Part shown: piece by piece, positions 42,690 through 54,300 of the stretch
How positions within the stretch are numbered: position 1 is the first letter of the stretch
How the letters are laid out: each line of letters opens with the position of its first letter
Notes under the pieces: model-generated
The model's database searches: none
What the model saw: only the letters and a program-made list of their open reading frames with translations
Told to the model about the DNA's origin: nothing
NCBI GenBank assembly: GCA_019055375.1
Contig: JAHQIW010007276.1
Span: 116,920-180,919, forward strand
Source: Parelaphostrongylus tenuis
Taxonomy: Eukaryota > Nematoda > Chromadorea > Rhabditida > Metastrongylidae
Length of the DNA: 64,000 nucleotides
Direction of reading: 5' to 3'
Made by a program: the position numbers and the translations under genes

Positions 42690-42815
42690 GAATTCCTGTG
42701 GCCAGGGGACCCACTGGGCACCTTCTGCACGTGGTAGGGATAAATGGAAGTTTTACTTGTAATTGTTCGAGTCACTCGACGATCAGCGATAGGTGTGACA
42801 CAGGTTTGGCAATAG
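42690..42815 (+). pseudogene. RTE LINE 3' end fragment, diverged
   Basis: GGGACCCACTGGGCACC and GTTCGAGTCACTCGACGATC match the 3' end of the fragment at 12444-13409, with many changes. Confidence 0.65.
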
Positions 42816-43114
42816 CACGAGGCGGCACTTTTCTATTATCCGCACCTTGTTGCGACCCTTCAGAAAAGGCTTATTTTCTAGTCGTTTTCAATGTTCAAGT
42901 TTTCAATCGATTTTTTTATCAGTGCATTATGTGGCTAGTGTTTTATATTTTCACTAGTGCTATAGAGTTGTCGTAAATACTCTACCGCTTTGTGGTTACT
43001 ACTTTTTTTTTCGAACTGCTGTTGTTCCTTCAAAAATAGAGAGTGTTACGATGCGAGCCTATTCAGCGCTCGTCAAACCTCTCATCCTCTAGGGGTCAGG
43101 GAAATGGTACCAGT

Positions 43115-43365
43115 CTTTACGCGACAGATTATCTCTTTCTCTCCTCTTTTTCTCTGTTTACTCTCTCCCTCTCTCTTTCACTCTTTCTTTCTATCTATCA
43201 ATCTACTCATCTTTCTTTCCTTATTTCAAATGGAAGGAGTCTAGGGATCAGCTTTTCATCTAATGAACCTGCTTGTGAGAGTGTACAGTTATTATGTAGA
43301 TGTATGAGTTCTACTGTGCTGCCTTGGCGTAATGATATACATATATATATATATATATATGCAAG
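43115..43365. repeat. polypyrimidine tract and (TA)n
   Basis: 43125-43220 is a CT-rich low-complexity run. 43338-43360 is a pure TA alternation. Confidence 0.75.
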
Positions 43366-43709
43366 TTTTGGTTGAGATCTTCGCGCTCAATCGGGCAGAC
43401 GTTTCAAGGAATCGCAGATTTCTCTATGACTCTGCGCATCAGAGTTTGCTAGAGAATGGTGAAATTGCTACAATAAAAATCACAGAGGATTCTCTTTCTC
43501 AGCATAGTGAGAGCACATGTGCCGTACACGCCTTGGGGGAAGAAATCTCGTCGGACGGTCAATGGGCAAGTCAGTCTTATACCGTTTGGAAACAGATCTC
43601 TCAGTACTTTGCCCTATTTCTCAGAGTTCTATGGAGGAAATTAAACGTTCGGGTCCGTTATAATCTCCTAGAATTTCCCGATTGCCACTTTTTGGCAGTG
43701 ATAGGCTCT

Positions 43710-43810
43710 GTACTTAAGAAAACGGTGAAAGGAGGAGTCTCCGTCATAGACAGAATGTGGGTTGAACTCCCGCTGGCGTCAAAAGTTTTGCATATCAGAC
43801 AGGATCTTCA
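43710..43810 (+). repeat. tRNA-derived SINE, family I, B-box half
   Basis: GGGTTGAACTCCCGCTGGCG followed by GTCAAAAGTTTTGCATATCA is the family I 3' half. The A-box region is degraded. Confidence 0.55.
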
Positions 43811-44507
43811 AGTCCGTTATGGTTTAAACTACTGCAGTTTCCTGTTTTCTTGAAGAGTGGATCCGAAATTGATTGGTACAACTTCTACGGAATTTTCTAG
43901 GAGTATTACGTTCACTTTCATCAGTGGAAGAACAATTTTTCTCTGATAGGTTGGAGAAAAAGTTCTGAGAAAATGTCCTGTAACTTTTTTGGGTGTCGGC
44001 TATTTTTTGTATTTTTTGTGCTCATTTGAAAGCCCATCTTCTCCCGCGTTGATTGGTATATATAATTCATCTACTTATTTGAAGATATAGTTAACAAGCG
44101 AGCAAATTAGGTTGTTGATGATGCACGAATGCGCTGTTGGGTTCAAATGCAGCGGTGGCAAGTGAACGCATCACTTTCTTCCTTTTTTTCCTTCTTTTTC
44201 CTTCTTCTTTTTCTTTCTTCACCTTCGTCAAACTTTTTGAATCACCCGTACACCGTACTTTTGCCAACTGTGTCTTCGCCCCAAGCCAGATTGATGCGTT
44301 CACTTCCTTTGTTGCATGTGCAACCCTTCACAGCCTTTCGTGATCATCAACAGCCTAATTGCCAACTTGGAATAAGTAGATAAATTACAATCAATGAACA
44401 TAGGAGAAGACGGGCTTTCAAATGAGCCCAAAAACACACAAAATGGCTGTCAACCAAAGAAGGCTCAAGCATTTTCTCAGAACTCTTTCCCCAACCCATC
44501 AATATTA

Positions 44508-45092
44508 GGTCGTTTCATAAGTTTTGGCACTGGAGCATAATAAAATTTATTAACCAGAAGTAATCAAATCTGCATGAACTTGGTATCGTTTGATTGCGCA
44601 TTTTTTTCATGGGCATCTTGGTTTACAACTTGCCTATACTTGCTGCAAGATGGAGCTGTCTTGGGAACAAATTCGCTTGCTACTCATGCACGAATGGAGC
44701 GGAAGGAAAATGCTAGTGAAGTTGTGCGCAAGATTAGTGGAGCTTCTTGTGGACGGTCTTAGCGCGACAAATCTTCCAGACTGTTTTCTCCAGCTTTGAA
44801 CTTCGCAGATCACTTTCTTGCCGTCCTTTCTGCAACCGTATCATCGCCCCAAGCTCCATTTATCTTTGGCGCCGCTTCAACAGCATTTTCCCCTACACGC
44901 CATTCGTGCACGAGTAGCAAGCGAATTTGTTGTCAAGACAGCTTCATCTCAAGGCAAGTATAGGCAGTTTGTATACCAAAATCTTCGCAAGACAATGCAC
45001 AATTGAACGATACCGAAATCATGCAATTTTTATTACTTGTGGTGAATGTACTTGGTGTTTATTGTTCTAGTGCCAAAATTTATGGAAGGATC
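44508..45092. mobile_element. palindromic mariner element, 585 bp
   Basis: Terminal repeats GGTCGTTTCATAAGTTTTGG and its mirrored, diverged counterpart at 45064-45092 are flanked by TA on each side (44506-44507, 45093-45094), as for mariner insertions. Two copies of the transposase N-terminal helix-turn-helix region face each other: plus, with WEQIRLLLMHEWSG, at 44650-44770; minus at 44870-45000. The catalytic domain is missing. It is a non-autonomous, hairpin-forming derivative. Confidence 0.8.
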
Positions 45093-45265
45093 TAAGATAT
45101 TTTGTCAGAATGAGATACAGCGTAGAGGCAGAATTGAGGATCTAGAGTTTTTCCGTGCCATTACTCTTTGTGGATAGCTTACAACTTAGTTTATACGTAA
45201 ATTGTGCTTCTCTTATGTAAAGATGCATCTTAAAGTTACTAACTTTTAGTACACAGTGGTACACA

Positions 45266-48200
45266 ATGCCCAGAGATAAGGATAGTATGACGGAGGTGTT
45301 GGAGAAGTGTCTGAATGAGGAACTACGACCGTTTGGTGGCAGTGGGGGCGGCTGTATCAATTCCGGTCGTGGCTACGAAACCCACTCCCTTGGCAAGGTG
45401 TACGTGAAGTCAAATATCAAGAAAGGAGTGAGTGCTTATGTGATAATAGCTATGAGTTCACTCTGAAATGAACGCTTGAACACCCAAGTTTCAAGCTTTT
45501 TGTAACCAACTGGTTGAAATAATTTTGAAATACTTTTTGTTTTATGGGTAGTGGTATGATGTTATAACTATTAGGTCCCCTCATAAGTTTTGGCACTCTA
45601 GCAATAAACCCAGTTATTAATCAGAAGTAATCAAAATTGCTTAACAACACTATTTAAACTATAAGAAGTCAGCCTGAACATATTTCTGCCATCTCTCAAG
45701 CACCAAGACACCGCGCTCATACAACTCGTCATTCTTGTTTTGTTTGTTGTTCAATTACGAATTTTTTTCCCGCTTTGAAAGAAACTCCATAAACGTATAA
45801 CTCTGATATTGCAAAATTTCCTGTACACGTTCGTATGTTTTTCGTGCTTCCAGCGAGGTAATAGTCGAAGTGCGCAACCGGTGTGAAACGTAATTTTACT
45901 CTGAATGCTACAGCTTTCCAAAAAGGTCTTTTCAAAAAAGGACTACGTAGCGCACTAGCCCGAAATTTGAACTTTTAAATGGTTACGAACACTCTTGTGA
46001 AAACCTTGTCTTCTTGTCCAGCGAAAAGGGTTGTTTCTTCATTTGTTTCCGTATGGCAGAAAAGAACGTCTAAAAATATGATACTATATCTCTAATTCCG
46101 TTTATTATTGAGTGACGTAGCCGGTCACCACTAGGGTTTTCAGACATATCAGGCACGTGCCTTAGCCGTTCTGCTTATCGTATCTCGTAGGGCAGGCCTC
46201 CATGTTTCGTACGAAGTTCTTTATTTTGTAATAAGAAGGGCATCTGACGGTAGCTTACTGGACCTTGCATTCAGTGCTTAAATAAGATCAGAACTAACTT
46301 TTCAGATTCTCCAGTAATACGCATAGGGCTTATTTGTTGTATGTGAAGTCGAATTCGTCTCTTAGGTTTTACCTAATCCCTTGAACACAGGCGTTGGACA
46401 AACTAGCAGCGGATAGCCATGAGCTCGAGGAGGAATACGACTCATCATCCGAATGTGTCTGCTTCTAGGGGTGCACACATGAGCCCGCCCTGTTGTGTAC
46501 TTGTGTTTATCCCCATATCCTCTGTTTTGGACACGTGCCACACGTAATTCCGTGCAACCAGCAGACTCGAAATATCTTTACATGGGCGAATCAATCAACT
46601 TTGTCGCTTTATTAGGGGAATTGAGAGCAAAAATTGAGCGATAAAGTGTATTTAATTCCAACAAGAAATTTATTTTGTCATATTTTGTTAATGATCCACA
46701 AAAAAAAACTTATCTCAGGCCGAAATCATGTTTCGAGGTGAAGCAGCTTCGTTGAAAGCGATAGTGGCAACTAATAGTGTACGTGCCCCTCGACCAATCA
46801 ATGTTGTTAATCTTGGAGGTAAGGATTACATAATAACGGATGTTCATTAATTACAATCACAATTCGTTTATGTTCATGTTTATTTGATGTGGAGTGATGT
46901 GCAAAGCTTTGTCCCTCCGGCCACTGGAAAATCGTTTCTCACCTTTCCTGACAGAGTAGATACTTTGTGTCGCAGTAGGAGTGATGGCAGAACAAGGGTC
47001 CAGTAGTGTGGTGGTTAGCATGTGCCTCCAAAAAGCGTAAAACACAGGTTCAACTGCCGCCCGAGGTTCACGTTTTCTATATCACTCAGCACTCTTGATT
47101 ATATAGTTATAACATCAGAGCACTACTGGAAAGCGGGAAGCAAAAAGAATTTTCACAATCAGTCGAGCTTTAAAGGTAGTTTTGCTTCTAAAACTTATTT
47201 TTTTTTTACATGAATGGTTTATCTCCATTCAACCAATTATGCCTTGTGCAATACAAGATGTTTTAGCATAAATTTTTTTTACATTACCGCTCTTCTAACA
47301 GTGTTACGATGTTGCAATTATGCACCTTGTGACATTAAGTGATAAGCAAAACATTCGACTACAGACGGCAATTGAACCAACGTCAACCCAACCCTTTGAG
47401 TACCACTGTTGATAGGCAAGCGGCGTCGCACCGTCGCTTGCGCTGCAGTTCAAGTAGACGGCTGCTACATGTAGATCGCGGCCTTGGCTGTCTGCGCCTA
47501 CCTTCCCACGATACGAGGCGTCGCAATTAAACTAGTTGAAAAAATTTGACGTCGCGGGACTCAGTACGTAACATACCGTATGATCCGTGAAGGGTTAACC
47601 CACATCGTTGACGCGTTTTTTTATTACACCATATCGGCTACCGCTTTCATCTATGTGTTTTGGTATTCTAAAATTTGGAGGAAAGAGCGGCGGTCTCGGA
47701 ATGTAGCGCTACCGCACGCCTTCGATATGGGGTGAAACGCAAGTTCGACTCCTTAAAGCGAATGTTTAACACATCACTTAATATCATTTGATATCTGACT
47801 TAATAAATTTTTATACAGCTCACGGCTGGGCTTTGATCACAGAATACATTGATATGAGTGGTAAAGGAAGTCGGCGTGCTTTGGAAGACCTCGGTACACA
47901 ACTCGCAAGGTCATGACATGAAATGTAACACTCTTTTTCTTTCTGAACGAAAGTTTTTATGATTGTATAATCGTTCGAAATGCTCAGTTTTTGGAACGTG
48001 CTCAGCCAAATCTAAGAACTTTTGTTTACAGAATGCACAAACATAACGAGGAGTCCCTCAATGCATCCACACGTGCTGAAGGTTTTGTAGGGGGTCCGCA
48101 TATTAATGGGAGCTCTCGGACAGGCGTGAAACAATTTGGTTTCGAAATTGCAACCTGTTGTGGATTTCTGCCGCAGAAAAACGATTGGTGTGACGACTGG

Positions 48201-48337
48201 GCCGTAAGTTGATTGGAAAAACTATCTATCTACTTGATTTACGATCGGCAGCTCTAGTGTTTTTTGAAGAAAAAATTTTTTTTCAGACGTTCTTCGTTAG
48301 AAACCGACTAAAAGTTCAGATTGACATGCTTATTGAG
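45266..48337 (+). CDS. fn3k: fn3k exons 1-5: N-lobe and start of C-lobe
   Basis: Exon 1 holds the nucleotide-binding loop. Exon 2 ([20 protein letters not shown]) and exon 3 ([12 protein letters not shown], with the hinge E-Y-I) complete the N-lobe. Exon 4 has the long insertion with [13 protein letters not shown], and exon 5 is a 17-codon exon, [16 protein letters not shown]. Donors GTGAGT, GTAAGG, GTCATG, GTAAGT and GTGGGC; acceptors end in CAG. Confidence 0.93.
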
Positions 48338-51300
48338 GTGGGCTATACAGTACCTTCAATCATTCATATTTCTGGTAATCTAACGTATTCCCGTTCACTT
48401 GTTACCGGAATAATTCACCTCAATAACAGATCAGAAATGATTTATCATTATTCAAATATTGAGTGGAATCGTCTGTCGATTATGGTGCATCAAAAATCGA
48501 AAAGAAAAACTCGGCTTGCCATTTACGTTGCTACAAAGCATCTGAAAAGAGGAAGTATAAGTGAGAAATCAGAAGTAATTGCAGAGGTTTTATGAGAACG
48601 TTGGTCCAAGGTGCCCAGAAGAAACGTGTTTGAGTAAATGGTCTTAATGGTCAAAGAGAATCTCTTTATTTGACCACCCTTAGCGGTGGTATGATGTATG
48701 TGCAGATACTTTTGCGTCAAGTGGATTCGAACCCGTATTTCACCCTATCCGAGGGCGCGTGGTCAACCGTTGCTCTACACGTCAGTTTTGACACCACTCT
48801 TTCCACGCTCCAACGCATCAATTAGTTATTTTTTCTTTTGTTTAGAAAGTTTTTGCACATCAATCTACATCAATGGGTAAACAAGAGTACATCTTGGTTT
48901 TAAAGGAACAAATAAATATTTACTCATTTGCTGTGGAAGAGTTCTTCATAGAAGTATCAGTAATCATTCGAAGTTTGAGTCTCTGCTAGGCCGTACATAG
49001 CCATTTTTCGAAGGACCCTTTTCCAGCGCTGTAGCAACCAGAATAAAATTATCTTTTACATCGGCCGCGCGCCTCTCACAAAGGGCAAATGGACATGTAG
49101 AGAAAGCTCCATAGTATCTGAATTAACGTTTTATCTGGAGTTTCTTCCAAAATGGAGAAAAAATTCCTACTTGAATAATAAGTTGTATCTGAACGTCCAA
49201 CACTAAGCCGTCGATCGATCGCCCCGCCCCGCTCTCCAACGCATAGATTAGCTGGTAAACAAGCTCGCGGTGTGAAACTTAATCTTATTTTTGCTTTTAC
49301 ACTGCAGTGAAGCGGTTTTTTTCCAGAAAGAAGCGCAGCGTTGGAAAAGCTCCAAAAAGCAAACACATTTCTGAGTACCTTTCGCTTCGAATGTTTTCTC
49401 AAAACCACGCTCAACTTTCAATATGTATGATAATCATTTTTCGAACCATACACGTGGTCTATATTTACCGATACCAGCCAAGAGCAATCCAGTGTAAAAT
49501 GCTGCCATTCAGGGATATTCTTACTTAATGGCGCGTGTGAAATGTCCGTCGTCGCCAACTCTATACGGTTTTGTTCCTCCTAGAGGATTCGCTAAAGACT
49601 AAGGGTACTGCTCGACTGACGAGGCTGTCAAGGCTGAAACACGGGTATCGGGCTCTATAAGTTGCCCTATAACAGACCACATGCGTGGCTCAAAAAATGA
49701 TTATCAGTGATTTTTGAGTTCTTCGAGACTCATGCTATCGAAAGAGTAGTCTAAGAAAGGAATTTTGTCCAGGAACATATTAGCGGGATAAGAAAAAAGA
49801 AAACGCGTGTTCGTGTGAAGCATAAGCTTTTATTGTATTTTACAGCGTTATGAAGGAGGTTTTGGAAAACCGGCAAGGTACGGCTTTAGCCAGAGATGCA
49901 AACCTTCGAATGATCAATAACACTCCTTTGAAAAACTCTTGTACAGCGAATGATGTCGAATATTTTTTTGTTCTCTTATAACCGAAAAGTACCTTATTGA
50001 GTGTTGGCTGGAAGCTGAGGTATTTGCAAAGTCATTACAGTGCGAAGAGTGGGATGACTGATGTACTCTAACACTCAATTAGAGCGTATGTGGCGCAGTG
50101 GTTAGAAATGCTCTGCGTCGCCCATGAGCTCAGTGGTTTGATGTCGCACTTATGGCTCACTAAGCCGTCCATCCCACCGGGATCAGTAAATTGATACCAG
50201 ACTGGTCTCAAATTTGTCTGGAAGGAATAACAGCACTGACTCGGTTCAGCGGGAGGTCACCGCGAGTCATTGTAAAGGCCGCATATGTGTTCAGTCTTCT
50301 TGGACGGAGTTAAAAATTGAAGACAAGTGCATGGCCTATCTCTCAGGGATTGATCAAAGCCGAGAGCTTTATCCTCTTATCCCTTAACAGGCAATTAAAG
50401 TGATGTAGGATATGAATTTCTCTGCTTGCCTATGCAATTTTCTTAAAATCTATTCAATATGAATCCCGAAACTGTCTCTCTGTTAATTCGCATTTTTTTA
50501 AGTGAGATTTTTCTCACTAAGCTAGAAGCGCGGTTGTTATAACACTATGTATTCGATCAGCTGACGTATAGGCGATTTTCTTGTCCAGAGCCTGAAAAGA
50601 TCAGTCTGCTCACGGCTCAGTCAGCTAAACACCTCCATTGCTCAAACGAAAAAATCTCCAAGCCTAGATTTTGATTGCATCAGGCGCTCAACAGTTTTCA
50701 ACACACCGACTGCTTTTTACGAATCGTCCACTGAATTTGTTCAAGTGGAGAGGACTCTTGTAGCGATCATCTGATGATTATATTTTTCTATAAAGACTTC
50801 TCAGCTCATACGAGGTTCGTATCAATTTTTATTGGACCAACATTTCGACATCTTTGTTTTTCCCAAAGCCGATTGGTCTGAGTCGATCGTCCACAGTCCT
50901 TCGTCCTCACGGTGGTTCTTCGTAGTCGTATCAAGTCGAATTTTTTTTCCCGGACGCACTGCTCGAATAGTTTTCCTGTTAAATTGTTCTTCGAGAGCAC
51001 TCTGACATGTGGCAGACTTTTTGTTTCAAAGCTTATTCAAGAGATTGCTTAGAATCAGGACTATCATGGGAAGCTTGTAGCCCAGTGGTCAGAGACGCCT
51101 AACTATGCAAACTGCGTCGATAGCTAGTTCGATACCGTGCCCCAGGCTGACCAAGCCTTCTATGCTATTGGGGTCGGATCTCGGTACTAATTCTTTGGAT
51201 ACATATAAATCTTTCCATTGTCCCGGCAAAAGAAAGAATCGATCATTTTTTCGATGACTGATGAAGTGGAATATGTGTCTGCACCCTAAAGAAGAAATCA

Positions 51301-54300
51301 GCCCCGTACGCTTAATCCATTATGCTTTGTGTTGTCGTATTACGTATACTGTATTCTTAAATTTTCCAACTATATAGCAAAACTGTAGGGTTTTGAAACA
51401 GAGGCGGCGAAATTGTTGAATAAACGCATCAAAAAAAGCTAACTTCATGTATGTCAGAGGAAAGTTACAAAGAGCGCTAGGTTTCTCGACAAAAAGTGAG
51501 AGTAATGAAATCGAAAACGAGAAAAACAAAATAAACAAGGATTGCCTGGATTTATCTTTGCCTTCATCTGCATTATCTTGTGTAGATAATCTTTGTCTTA
51601 GATTTATTCATTATCTTATGTAGATTATCTTTTACGTAAGAACCAAACTCGCAACCCTCATTGTCAAACAGGGCACGTAGATAATACCTATTTATAACTC
51701 TCCATAAACGCATGGCCTGTAGTTTCGTCGTTCAGGTCTTCGAGGTTCTTTAGCTGAGGTGTAAAAAGCATTTCAGCATAGGTATTGAACCCTTTTAGTG
51801 TAACACTTCTTTGTTTTATGAAAAACTGGATAATACAAAATTTGGCACATAATCTTTGACGAAGCCTAGTTGTTCGCCATATGAATTAAATTGCATGTTT
51901 GTTGATCGCTCGCTTCTTCTTTTCGATTCTTTTCGCTTGTTCATTCTCGCTATTCCGTTACATTTTTCGCTCTATTCGTTTTTTCTGTGCCTTTGATATA
52001 TAGCAATACTTTTAAAAATATCCTGTGAGGCTGGAAATTTTTTTATGTTCCATAATTTGAACATTTCAAATTTGAATGTGATTATAAAGAGTACCCGAAA
52101 TTTATCCCTTAGTGCTCTCACCCTTTGGTTACCGCTATTCAGAAATGTATTGCTTAGTACTCTTTGAATTCATCTTGACATTTCTGCTGAATTTCATATC
52201 TACCAATTCTATATGGTGAATGTGATTCATCAAAGAAATTAAAAGAAAGTACAACCAGGTCACCTCCCCAATTAGGTCGGCTTTTGGTTTTCTGTCCATG
52301 GAGAGTGTTCGTGAATGTGTGGAAGGCATTGGGGAAGCTTACGAATCTGTTGTACATCGTCGAACTGTTGAGAAGTTGAAATGGATATTGTGACCGAAGA
52401 TAGCAGTAAAGAGATCGGTATCAGATAGTCAAATCACGTAGTGTCTTACGACATCTTGTTTTTTTAATTACAGTTATTCTGATCCGGATCGAGTTTTTTC
52501 TTAATACATAGGACGCACAAAGTTTTTATGAGTCATACATGGTTGATATATGAGATGTGGTTTTGAGCAGGACGATTAGTTGTGATTAAGAGGTAGCTCT
52601 CGCGCAAGATGATAGACAAGATTCATCACTGTTTGCCTTCAAATAGCACGAAAGACCTATTCAACTTCCACTTCGGCGTGCGAATGCAATACATAGGATC
52701 CGAAGTTGTTTTAAAAACGAAAAACGCTAGAGTCTTCCCACTTGAAATGTTGAAGGTTCTTTCTGATTAGGAGGGAACAAATGAAAAGCCGATCTCATTC
52801 GCTGGAGGGGAACTTTTTACAGGAGTGTTAGTAACAATTGGTAAGCAAGACTTCAGGCTACAACTACACTTTGCCTGTTTTTAATGCACCCTTTTATAAC
52901 AGCTGTAGCATCCAGATAAAACTATGTTTCAGATTTGCCTTTCGCTTTCATTTTTATCACGCGTTTAATGTGCTGGAAGTCGAAAAGCATATCAATGTGT
53001 ACAGAAATTTTCATAGCATCTTAATCAATTGTTATATCTGGATATTCTTTCAACAGGGAGGAAAAATTCCCAATTGAAAAGAGAATATCGATTGTCCCAC
53101 CTCACCCCGCCTCTGCCACGCTTCCCGCACACGACCCTCGCCTTGTCAAATATCCTGTAAACAACGTTACCATTTCAAAACTCTTATTTTCACTGCTAAA
53201 TGTATTTCCAGAAATATAATTATATAGCTAGAATCAGAAAACATTACACTGTCAGATGATTACAACTAGTCTAAAGAAAGAGCCCTGTCCGGCGAAGTTT
53301 GAAGCTTGAATCAAAGGACGAAAGCAGATCAAGATACCAAAGGGCTTCTAAAAAAGCGAACACATTTTGAGTTCTTTGAATCTTGTACTATAGTTTGAGT
53401 ACTAGCACTCCAAGGAAGGAGTTTTTGTCAGCGAAAGTATAAGCGACGTATGAGAAAATAACACGTGGTTTTATCAAACATGATTCTATTTTGAATCTTA
53501 CAGCGTTATAAAAGAGAGTTTCTAAAAAACCGGCAACGTGGGGCTGTAGCCTCAAGTCTCAGCTTTCGCATGGTTACTAACACTCCTGTGAAAAGTTCCT
53601 CTTCAGCGCATGAGATAGATTTTTCATTTGTTCCCTTCTAATGAGAAAGAACCTTGAAAAGTGAATTGTTTACAAACAACTCTGATACCAATTTCTGACC
53701 CCGGAGGGTTGAGAGGTTTGCTGAACTCGTGGCAAGATCAAACCAAACCCTGCTGTTGTGGTGGACTGCATCGCTACTATTGAGCGAGAACACTCCACAC
53801 TTTAAGTGATAAATACTAAGGATGCAGGTAGTAGAACTTTTATATCGTAGAAAAATCGTCACACGTTGATTGCAAATTTATCTCAATACTGTATATATCT
53901 TTATTTCGAGTGCTTTGTTTGGACCACACTCAAATTTCAATATATCCTTTCATTATTATTTGAGCCAACTTGTCATGTGGTCTGGTAAGGGCTCTTGTAC
54001 AGCTCGATACACGTGTTTTTTTCCTTACAGACTCGTCAGTCCGGGCAGAACCCGTCGTCTTTCGATCTTTTTATAGTCAGTTCTCTCGTGAGCCTTACAC
54101 TCCTTACAGAGAGTCATCGAAGACGGGTCTAAACAAAGCACTCGAAATAAAGGTATAATTATGATAAAAGTACCAGCCAAAGAGCAATCGAGTGCGCAAC
54201 ACTCTGTGTTAGGTGAAGGTTTCACTTGACATGGAATGTAAAGCGTTCGTCTTCGATGACTCTGTGTAAGGAGTGTAAGGATCTCGAGAGAACTGACTAT

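Noticed and set aside
43332..43853. 173-codon frame beginning with IYIYIY
   Set aside because: It begins in a TA microsatellite and ends in a SINE I; no recognisable domain or splice context.
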